From an uncultured Clostridium sp. (GTDB lineage Bacteria > Bacillota > Clostridia > Clostridiales > Clostridiaceae): a stretch of 64,000 bases of DNA. The notes beneath the pieces are model-generated. The model made no database searches. It saw only the letters and a list, made by a program, of their open reading frames with translations, and was not told the DNA's origin. Every line of letters begins with the position of its first letter. The stretch's first letter is position 1. Positions 57,778 to 64,000 of this stretch are shown here, in pieces. The translations under genes and the position numbers were made by a program. The DNA lies in contig URGW01000006.1 in NCBI GenBank assembly GCA_900547475.1, forward strand, positions 1-64,000, in the 5' to 3' direction.

Positions 57778-58806
57778 TTATTGATTAATATTTATTTTAG
57801 TGCCTAAAAGTTTTAGAAAATTAGTATAACTATAAAATTTTGGTGCATTCAGATACTCATCTTTATTAGAATTACTTTTAAATATAAATTGTGTGAAGGA
57901 ATAATTATAAATTTCATTAAATAGTTTTATATCACTCCAACTTTTCCCATTATTTAACGAATAAGTAGAATATAAATGATTATATTCCATCCACTGACAA
58001 TAAAGAATATCATTATATTTAATTAGATTTGGAAATAAGCTTGGTATTTTGGTGCTTAAAAATATATTGTTTTGAATATGAGGAGTTTTATTTTCGAAAA
58101 ATAAGTTTATATATTTACAGTAAAATTGATTTTGATTTTTTTCTGAATATACAATATGATAGATATTTTTTGAATCTATTAATACAGATAAATAAACCTT
58201 TGATTTTTTTGAAGAAGTTATTTGAATAGGAGCATCCCATTTTTCTTTATCGAAACTATAATTAGCTACAAAGAGTTCTTCATATCTATCTATTAATTTG
58301 AAGTAATAAATCTTTAAATTACTTTCATTTATTATTACTTCAAAATTATTTAAAAGTGTATAATTTAAAAAATCTATGTTGCTTTTTACCCAAATAGTAT
58401 TTTTTTTATAATAATGTACTAATGCTGAGAAGTGAGACTTTTCTTTATTTATTTCATAGTAAATTATATGAACTTTATTATTAAGGTGCTTAATAAAAGG
58501 AAATTTAATTTTATATTTATTAGAATCATATTTTAAAATTAATGTTTTATATATTTTTGAACCATTTATATGTAAGTAGTTGAGAAATTTATTTTTTTCA
58601 GTGAATAATCCATATATATTATCATTAGAATCTATATCAAAATAAATAGTTGATAGTGATGAAATATCTGATAAAATTTTTTTGTTTTTTTTTATTTCAA
58701 AATTAGAATTAACATAATTAATAGAAATTCCATTTTCTACAGAAATAGTATATAAATCATTAAATGAATTTCTAATTAATATTGAAGATTGTCTTATAAA
58801 TGACAT
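57778..58806 (-). CDS. probable beta-propeller protein of the spore-associated locus
   Basis: 342 residues, not assigned to a named family. Repeated beta-strand units with aromatic/Asn-rich turns, e.g. DSNDNIYGLFTEKN and DSKNIYHIVYSEKN, plus an Asp-box-like STYSLNNGKSWSDI, indicate a sialidase-like propeller without the catalytic arginines. Very rich in Asn, Lys, Ile and Tyr. No signal peptide. Neighbouring genes have sigma-K-like promoters, but I could not find one here. A structural spore-surface role is inferred from neighbours only. Confidence 0.6.
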   Translation of the reverse strand: MSFIRQSSILIRNSFNDLYTISVENGISINYVNSNFEIKKNKKILSDISSLSTIYFDIDSNDNIYGLFTEKNKFLNYLHINGSKIYKTLILKYDSNKYKIKFPFIKHLNNKVHIIYYEINKEKSHFSALVHYYKKNTIWVKSNIDFLNYTLLNNFEVIINESNLKIYYFKLIDRYEELFVANYSFDKEKWDAPIQITSSKKSKVYLSVLIDSKNIYHIVYSEKNQNQFYCKYINLFFENKTPHIQNNIFLSTKIPSLFPNLIKYNDILYCQWMEYNHLYSTYSLNNGKSWSDIKLFNEIYNYSFTQFIFKSNSNKDEYLNAPKFYSYTNFLKLLGTKININQ

Positions 58807-58958
58807 AATATCACTCCAGATACATTTATATATTAAATATATATTTTTCTAGCTATATTAATATGTTATTAATAATTAAATTTTAAAATTAGCTTATCAA
58901 GGATATAAGAAATACTTGTATAAAAAATAATTAATTTCAAAAAAACTCTCAAAAGGAA

Positions 58959-58985
58959 ACATATATAGCTATAAATCATAATATA
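58959..58985 (+). promoter_or_regulatory. sigma-K-like promoter
   Basis: AC (58959-58960), 16 bases, then CATAATATA (58977-58985), fitting the sigma-K pattern AC-N(14-17)-CATAnnnTA. The leader is similar to that at 62515. Confidence 0.55.
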
Positions 58986-59043
58986 AAGTAAAAAAAACAA
59001 ATTTATTGTCTAATTAATGATATAAATCAGGAGGAAAGAAATA

Positions 59044-60039
59044 ATGTCATATAAAAAAGGGAGAATAGATAAAAGTTCAAATTGTCATAAGGAAATCAAA
59101 TTTAAAGATAATTGTGATTTAAATTGTTGTGATAATTTAATAGTTAGGGACTCAGATATTTATGAAGCTGAATGTGTTCCAGTAGTAACTGAAAAAATAT
59201 TTGATAGTATAATTTTAGAAGACTTTAAATACAGGGTAGAAGAGGAAGAGTTTACTATAGTTTCTACAGGGAAATGTCATTATGATGAAGGAGCACCTAT
59301 ATGTATAGATAAAATAGGAATAACTTATGATTTTATAGGAATTGTGGAAGAGAAAAAGGAAGAATTGATAAATTCTGAAAATATTATTTTTTCAGCAGAA
59401 CCAGGAACAGGATATAATACTTCTGATGAAGTTTTTTATAATGAATATATAGGAACATTTACAACAAATAGGTGTTGTGAAAAAGACAATAAAAAGCAAG
59501 GGATAAAATCTAGAGTTTTGGAGAACAATGTAAAGTTTTACGTTAGCAATTTGCAAATTGCTTTAATAGGTACAATAGGAGATAAACAGTTTAAAGCAAT
59601 TTCAAGTAATATGCCATATACAGGACATATATTTGATGGAGTTAGCTTGGATTTTTACGGAAGAATAAATTTACCAAAGGGTTCTAGAAAAGCAACTATA
59701 CATGAAGAGTATGATGGATGCTTAACTGCTGAATGTGCAACAACAAATTCTTTATATAGTAGTGATAGTGACACATTCACAGCAGCTATAGAATTTTTAT
59801 TAGTAGTCGAGAAAAATATGTATTCAACAGTAACTGAAAAAATGGCTGTTTTTACAATGAGTAATGCTGTTATATCTCACTCTGGAGAAGTAAGTCATGA
59901 ATGTTATGATGGTTGTTTAGAAGATGAGCCTAGTTATGATTGCTCAAAAGATGAATCTAGTCAATGTTTTGATGAAATTACTAATGAAGGTATTTGTAAA
60001 TATGAAATTGATAGAATAGAAGATATTTGTAGGGATTAA
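59044..60039 (+). CDS. uncharacterised protein, paralogue of 62599-63435
   Basis: 331 residues; I do not recognise the family. Beta-rich, no signal peptide or membrane span, acidic. The Cys-rich tail, residues ~285-331, is absent from the paralogue. Conserved with the paralogue are DIYEAECVPVVTEKIFD, KSRVLENN.KFYVSNLQ and ATIHEEYDGCLTAECA. The start has GGAGGAAAG. The sigma-K-like promoter and DUF4489 neighbours suggest a mother-cell protein deposited on the spore, with cysteines available for cross-linking. This is inference. Confidence 0.7.
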   Translation: MSYKKGRIDKSSNCHKEIKFKDNCDLNCCDNLIVRDSDIYEAECVPVVTEKIFDSIILEDFKYRVEEEEFTIVSTGKCHYDEGAPICIDKIGITYDFIGIVEEKKEELINSENIIFSAEPGTGYNTSDEVFYNEYIGTFTTNRCCEKDNKKQGIKSRVLENNVKFYVSNLQIALIGTIGDKQFKAISSNMPYTGHIFDGVSLDFYGRINLPKGSRKATIHEEYDGCLTAECATTNSLYSSDSDTFTAAIEFLLVVEKNMYSTVTEKMAVFTMSNAVISHSGEVSHECYDGCLEDEPSYDCSKDESSQCFDEITNEGICKYEIDRIEDICRD

Positions 60040-60136
60040 TTAATGGCAAGAAGCAAAAGAAAAATTTAAATAATTAAAATTGTAATATTTATTTAAAACT
60101 TCATAAAGGTATTAGATAATTATGTAGTTTTTATTA

Positions 60137-60178
60137 AATAAATATTACTGGAAATTATTGTTTCCAGTAATATTTATT
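60137..60178. terminator. terminator hairpin
   Basis: An 18-base stem, ending inside with TACTGGAAA/TTTCCAGTA around a six-base loop, lies between convergent genes. Confidence 0.65.
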
Positions 60179-60235
60179 ACATATAATAGGGAGAATGTTT
60201 TTTAAGATTTTATTTATATTAAAGAGTTTATATTC

Positions 60236-61093
60236 TTAAAGGTTATTTAAGTCTATAGGCGTTATAGATATTTGATCTAATTCTTTATTTAAATTATCTA
60301 TTTGTTTTAAAATTATAGAAATATTTTCATTTATTAAGCAGATATCATTAGATAATTTAGCGGTTATAGTATTAAGTTCTGAAATTATAGAATCAGTATT
60401 TTGTAGTGAGCTATTAATATCAGTATTAAATTTATTGAGTGTTTGATAAAATTCATTTTTTATATTATCTACATCACTAGTATTTAAATCTACTATATTA
60501 GTTAATTTAGAGATTTTATTATTTATTGAATTTTTAAAATTGTTAAAATCAAAATCTATGTTTGTTTCATTTAAATTTATAAGCTCTATAAATGGAGGAT
60601 TATTAGAATAAAATGTATCGAAATTAATTAATGTATTTAATATTGAGTCTAAAGGCTTAATAATTAAGCTAGATTTTGTTTTATTAGATAAAATAGATAT
60701 TAATATAGGAGTAATATCTATTCTTATATATTTGTTTATATCATAAGAATTAATTTTTATGTTTATATTAGAATCTGACTTTGTTTTAGATATAAATTGT
60801 GGATTAATAATTAAATCATTGTAAGGTGTTAAATTTTCACAAATTGATAGAAGTATGGACTTATTATTGATAAATTTTGAATCATTTATATAGAGATTTA
60901 AAAATGCTGAATCAAATGAATTTAAATTAATAGTACATAAATCAAAGTCTAAAATCGTTAAGTATTCATTTTTTGTATTAACTTTATTATGCATTATTCC
61001 TACAAATAAACTATTATTTTTAGAATTAATTTTTAAATTAGTTTTATTTATAGTAGCTCCAGAGGAACAACTAATTTTATTAGAACATTTCAA
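60236..61093 (-). CDS. DNRLRE-type adhesion domain plus coiled coil
   Basis: 285 residues. Residues ~1-190 follow the DNRLRE pattern: paired strands ending in YLTILDFDL, AFLNLYIND, KYIRIDITPILISIL and a final NNPPFIELINL. Residues ~195-280 form a long heptad coiled coil (ISELNTITAKLSNDICLINE). There is no signal peptide. The combination suggests a trimeric or bundled surface fibre protein. Its promoter fits sigma-K, so assembly on the spore from the mother cell is plausible. Confidence 0.65.
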   Translation of the reverse strand: MKCSNKISCSSGATINKTNLKINSKNNSLFVGIMHNKVNTKNEYLTILDFDLCTINLNSFDSAFLNLYINDSKFINNKSILLSICENLTPYNDLIINPQFISKTKSDSNINIKINSYDINKYIRIDITPILISILSNKTKSSLIIKPLDSILNTLINFDTFYSNNPPFIELINLNETNIDFDFNNFKNSINNKISKLTNIVDLNTSDVDNIKNEFYQTLNKFNTDINSSLQNTDSIISELNTITAKLSNDICLINENISIILKQIDNLNKELDQISITPIDLNNL

Positions 61094-61129
61094 GATTAAT
61101 CACTCCTAGTTTAGTAGTGCTCATTTTTA

Positions 61130-61157
61130 TATATTATGAAATTAATTTTTATTTTGT
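61130..61157 (-). promoter_or_regulatory. sigma-K-like promoter
   Basis: On the minus strand: AC (61157-61156), 17 bases, CATAATATA (61138-61130), about 36 bases before the start codon at 61093. Confidence 0.55.
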
Positions 61158-61183
61158 TCTTATATATAGGGTAATAAAAAATA

Positions 61184-61236
61184 AAAATGGAGTCTGGTAA
61201 AGAATAAAATATATTCTTTACCTTGACTTCCATTTT
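61184..61236 (-). terminator. terminator of the DUF4489 gene pair
   Basis: A long stem, AAAATGGA...GGTAAAGAAT with ATTCTTTACC...TCCATTTT, lies just after the stop of the gene at 61291, with a T run on the minus strand. Confidence 0.75.
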
Positions 61237-61290
61237 CATTATAAAAATTATATTAACTTATTTTATTTGTTACAGAAATTTATTTAAAGT

Positions 61291-61752
61291 TTAACAGTGT
61301 TCTTCAACTGCTAAAGCTGTAATTTGTCCACTAACAGTTGTTCCAATTTGTGCTAAAGTTGCATTTGAAATTTCTAGTGTATAGGTACAGCATTCACAGC
61401 ATACACTACAATCACAAATTTGGAATTCAAATGATTTTCCTGATAAAGCATTAATTAATGAACTTGAAGTATAAGATCCACCTACATATTGAGAGCAACC
61501 ATCAGAGCAACATTTTTTTACTCTAAAAGTTATGCTTGTTAATACATCTAATGGAGCACTTATTAAGGCAGTAATACGAAGTAACACCTTAGGATTTTTT
61601 AAGCACTTTGTGTTTAATGTTACACTTGCTACTGAGAATGGATTTCTTATACTAGCTCCTGCTAAATCTAATATAGGTAATGGACCTGCAGATCCACAAC
61701 CACAATTTAATACGGACTTTCCTGGTTTTTTTATTTCACATAAAGAGTTCAT
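61291..61752 (-). CDS. DUF4489 protein, Cys-rich
   Basis: 153 residues of the clostridial DUF4489 family. The head motif KPGKSVLNCGCGSAGPLPIL, then beta strands, then SDGCSQYVGGSYTSSSL and the cluster CDCSVCCECCTYTLEI. About 15 cysteines. No signal peptide. It follows its paralogue by 34 bases and is likely cotranscribed from the sigma-K-like promoter at 62352. Function unknown; a disulphide-linked spore-surface layer or filament subunit is the most natural hypothesis. Confidence 0.8.
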   Translation of the reverse strand: MNSLCEIKKPGKSVLNCGCGSAGPLPILDLAGASIRNPFSVASVTLNTKCLKNPKVLLRITALISAPLDVLTSITFRVKKCCSDGCSQYVGGSYTSSSLINALSGKSFEFQICDCSVCCECCTYTLEISNATLAQIGTTVSGQITALAVEEHC

Positions 61753-61786
61753 AAGATTACCTCCAAATTTAATATCTAAGCAAAGC

Positions 61787-62290
61787 TTAGCAAGATTTTT
61801 CTACGGCTAAAGCAGAAATAGTACCACTAACTGTTGTTCCTGCTACTAATAAGCTTGCATTAGATATTTCTACAGAGTAAGTTGCACATCCACAACATTC
61901 TCCGCAGTCGCAGAATTGGAAAGAGAATGATTCACTATGCAAAACATCAATTGCATCACTATAGTTATAGCTTCCACCAACATATTGAGAGCATCCGTTG
62001 ATGCATCTTACTAGTCTAAATGTTATATTTGGAAAAACTCCTGCTGGAACATTAATTAATGCAGTAAAGTTAATTAATACAGTTGGACAGTGCATTCCTC
62101 TTGTATCAATAGATGTGCTTGCAACTGAATAAGGATTTACTATACTAGCACCAGTTAAATCTAATACTGGTAAAGGTCCAGCAGCACCACAGCCACAACT
62201 TAATATAGATTTTCCAGGTTTAGGACATGAACATTGTTCATTACAACCTTTTTTACACATACAGCTATTGTTATTATTATTATTTAACAT
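61787..62290 (-). CDS. DUF4489 protein with Cys-rich N-terminal extension
   Basis: 167 residues. Same fold pattern as the next gene: KPGKSILSCGCGAAGPLPVL, NGCSQYVGGSYNYSDA, CDCGECCGCATYSVEI. In addition the first ~25 residues carry an Asn run and CMCKKGCNEQCSC, a flexible Cys-rich arm that could cross-link neighbouring subunits. GGAGG precedes the start. It is the first gene of a two-gene unit with a sigma-K-like promoter. Spore role inferred. Confidence 0.82.
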   Translation of the reverse strand: MLNNNNNNSCMCKKGCNEQCSCPKPGKSILSCGCGAAGPLPVLDLTGASIVNPYSVASTSIDTRGMHCPTVLINFTALINVPAGVFPNITFRLVRCINGCSQYVGGSYNYSDAIDVLHSESFSFQFCDCGECCGCATYSVEISNASLLVAGTTVSGTISALAVEKSC

Positions 62291-62351
62291 AATTTTCCTC
62301 CAAAGTTTGTATTTTTTAGGATTTATTAAAGAAATATATCTTCCTCAATTT

Positions 62352-62378
62352 TATAATATGTACTTATAGACAAATGGT
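62352..62378 (-). promoter_or_regulatory. sigma-K-like promoter of the DUF4489 pair
   Basis: On the minus strand: AC (62378-62377), 16 bases, CATATTATA (62360-62352). Confidence 0.55.
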
Positions 62379-62514
62379 GATAAAACATAAATCATTTCTA
62401 GACATATTTTTACAAATTATAATAGGATTAAATATAATTTATTTAATTGGATTATAATAAAATACAAATTTTATTATAATTATTTAAACTTGCAAACTAA
62501 AACTAGAAAAGGAA

Positions 62515-62541
62515 ACTTAGCTATTTAAAAATCATAATATG
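62515..62541 (+). promoter_or_regulatory. sigma-K-like promoter
   Basis: AC (62515-62516), 16 bases, CATAATATG (62533-62541). AAAAGGAAAC, AGCTAT, AAATCATAATAT and AAGTAAAAAA are shared in order with the leader of the paralogue at 58950-59000. The 308-base divergent spacer 62291-62598 holds only this and the promoter at 62352. Confidence 0.55.
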
Positions 62542-62598
62542 AAGTAAAAAATTAAAATTATTGTCTTATTAACTTTATAAATTATAAGGAGGTAAATA

Positions 62599-63435
62599 AT
62601 GTTATATAAGAGGAAAGTTATTAATGACTATCCAAATCATTATAAAGAAGTTGCCTTTAAAGATAGATGTAATTTAGAAAGTAACTATAGTTTAATATTT
62701 GAGGATGCAGATATTTATCAAGCTGAATGTATTAAAGTAATAAATGAAAAAATAATTGATTATATTACAGTAGAAGATTTTAAATATAAGGTTGAAGAAA
62801 AAGGAGAGTTTAAAATAGTTAATTCATTTACTTATAAATATAATGAAGATGATTCTATATTCATAGATAAAATAAGTATAAATTATGATTTTATAGGAAT
62901 GCTAGATGTTGAAAAGGAAGAATTAGTAGATTTAGAAAAAGTAACTTTTTCAGCAAAATCAGAAACAGGATATAAGTCTTGTGAAAAAACTTTTTATGAT
63001 AAATTCACAGCAAATGTTTGTGCTAGCAAAAATTGTTTTAGAAGAGGCAAAAATAATGAAGTAAAATCTAGAATTTTAGAAAATGAAGCACAGTTTTATG
63101 TATGTAATTTACAAGTAACCTTATCTGGAACAATAGGAAAGCAAGAGTTTAAAGCTATTTCTAGTACTACACCCTATACAGGAATTATATTTGAAGATGA
63201 TGGTTTAGATTTTTACGGTAATATATATTTACCAAAAGAATATAAAAAAGTAACTATACATGAAGAATATGATGGATTTTTAACTTCTGAATGTGCAATT
63301 GCAGATAGTAAATATGATTTTTCTAGTGATACATTTACAGCTTCAGTAGAATTTTTATTAGAAGTTAAAAAAACTATATATTCAACAGTAAATGAAAAAA
63401 TGGACATTTTTACTATATCTGACTTATATAATTAA
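62599..63435 (+). CDS. uncharacterised protein, paralogue of 59044-60039
   Basis: 278 residues, unrecognised family. It aligns along its length with the 331-residue protein (ADIYQAECIKVINEKIID, KSRILENEAQFYVCNLQ, VTIHEEYDGFLTSECAIADS) but ends at ISDLYN, lacking the Cys-rich tail. It has several cysteines, no signal peptide and no membrane span. The start follows AAGGAGG. Conserved leader and coding sequence point to a recent duplication around the DUF4489 genes. Probably a spore component. Confidence 0.7.
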   Translation: MLYKRKVINDYPNHYKEVAFKDRCNLESNYSLIFEDADIYQAECIKVINEKIIDYITVEDFKYKVEEKGEFKIVNSFTYKYNEDDSIFIDKISINYDFIGMLDVEKEELVDLEKVTFSAKSETGYKSCEKTFYDKFTANVCASKNCFRRGKNNEVKSRILENEAQFYVCNLQVTLSGTIGKQEFKAISSTTPYTGIIFEDDGLDFYGNIYLPKEYKKVTIHEEYDGFLTSECAIADSKYDFSSDTFTASVEFLLEVKKTIYSTVNEKMDIFTISDLYN

Positions 63436-63548
63436 AATGATATAATAATACTTAATAAAATAGAGAATTTAAAAAATAATTATTACACATATGTACATTA
63501 AAAAATAATTTAAATGAAGTTAAAATATGAGTAAGGATTAAAAGGTAT

Positions 63549-63583
63549 AAAAATACCACATATCAAAGATAGGTGGTATTTTT
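63549..63583. terminator. bidirectional terminator
   Basis: AAAAATACCAC pairs exactly with GTGGTATTTTT across 13 bases, between the gene ending at 63435 and the convergent gene at 63598. Confidence 0.75.
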
Positions 63584-63597
63584 ATTTAATTGTAAAA

Positions 63598-64000
63598 CTA
63601 AGAAATAATTTTATTAAATAAGTGTATATCTTTATTAAAGACAATTAGGAAAATACGAGAAACCATATAACTATGCAATGCAACGCCTAAAAGAATCATA
63701 AATAAAAATACTATTGGAAAATAAAAAGTTGTAAACAATACAGATACTCCAAATAAAGTAATAAGTATGCTATAAGGAAGATTTTTAAGTGAAATAATGA
63801 AGCAATACTTAAAAATATTTAATATAGAACATTTGGTTTTTGTTAGTATTGGAAATATATATGGAGTGACTAATAAAAAAATAAGTAAAGAAAAAAATAT
63901 AAACGGTAAAGTGAAGTAAGAGAGTGATAAACCACACTTTAACCAAAAAACTAAGTTAACTCCTAAAGCTATAGATATTATCAGAATAATTAACCATATT
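63598..64000 (-). CDS. DUF624/YesL-like membrane protein, N-terminus outside the window
   Basis: The last ~134 codons are visible, running off the right edge and ending at TAG 63598. At least three hydrophobic helices appear (LVFWLKCGLSLSYFTLPFIF, then LPYSILITLFGVSVLF, then FPIVFLFMILLGVALHSYMV), with the ending DIHLFNKIIS. Pattern and size fit the YesL/DUF624 family, often found near sugar ABC transporters, but no such genes are seen on this side. Function unknown. Confidence 0.6.
   Translation of the reverse strand, partial: IWLIILIISIALGVNLVFWLKCGLSLSYFTLPFIFFSLLIFLLVTPYIFPILTKTKCSILNIFKYCFIISLKNLPYSILITLFGVSVLFTTFYFPIVFLFMILLGVALHSYMVSRIFLIVFNKDIHLFNKIIS

Noticed and set aside
58807..58958. 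Sigma-K promoter for the beta-propeller gene
   Set aside because: A CATATTAAT is present upstream on the minus strand but it departs from CATAnnnTA and no AC lies 14-17 bases before it.

Overview
The window looks like chromosome from a low-GC, spore-forming Clostridium, probably cluster I and from a gut or plant-degrading niche. The grounds are strongly AT-rich codon use, GGAGG-type ribosome sites, a clostridial arabinose operon with AraR and an AraK-type kinase, an LPxTG-anchored surface enzyme, and a cluster of Cys-rich DUF4489 proteins behind promoters that fit the mother-cell sporulation factor sigma-K. I assign no species.

Layout. 1-650: no gene, but two MITE-like inverted-repeat elements and what may be the edge of an insertion sequence. 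655-17258: alpha-galactoside and sucrose/fructan use. This holds a GH27 enzyme, AraC and LacI regulators, an IS3-type remnant, a CUT1 ABC importer without its ATPase, an intracellular GH32, a GH32-like lipoprotein, two PfkB sugar kinases and sucrose phosphorylase. 17426-24728: beta-glucoside use, with a GH3 enzyme of permuted domain order, an esterase remnant, a GntR repressor, a PTS IIBCA transporter and a GH1 phospho-beta-glucosidase. 24849-25709: a glycerol facilitator.

25731-42644: accessory redox and aromatic metabolism. A PadR regulator faces an OFA-family transporter and an old-yellow-enzyme/2-enoate-reductase-type flavoprotein across a 44-bp perfect palindrome. Next come a DXS-like transketolase, two MerR regulators, a sugar acetyltransferase, an iron-type alcohol dehydrogenase and an aldo/keto reductase. 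A DeoR regulator and second GH1 enzyme follow, then a DUF2798 membrane protein with a divergent MarR. Last is a LysR regulator divergent from an overlapping prenyltransferase/decarboxylase pair that closely resembles lactobacillar gallate decarboxylase LpdB/LpdC. A broken TIGR04076-like gene and rpoN (sigma-54) close the region.

44609-57708: an arabinan/arabinose locus: AraR, AraD, transketolase, AraK, transaldolase, AraA, a cytoplasmic GH51 arabinofuranosidase, a small Cys-rich protein and a 927-residue cell-wall-anchored GH43 arabinanase. Arabinan is cut at the surface, oligosaccharides are finished inside, and arabinose goes through the pentose phosphate pathway.

57778-63435: a probable spore-surface locus. 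It encodes a beta-propeller protein, a DNRLRE plus coiled-coil protein, two DUF4489 paralogues and two paralogous unknown proteins. Four promoters fit AC-N16/17-CATAnnnTA. The right edge holds the end of a DUF624/YesL-like membrane protein.

Regulatory DNA is unusually readable here. Most catabolic units have a dyad or direct-repeat operator in the intergenic region beside a matching regulator. Start codons were chosen from ribosome binding sites where these disagree with the longest reading frame. All family assignments are from recognised motifs, with no database search.
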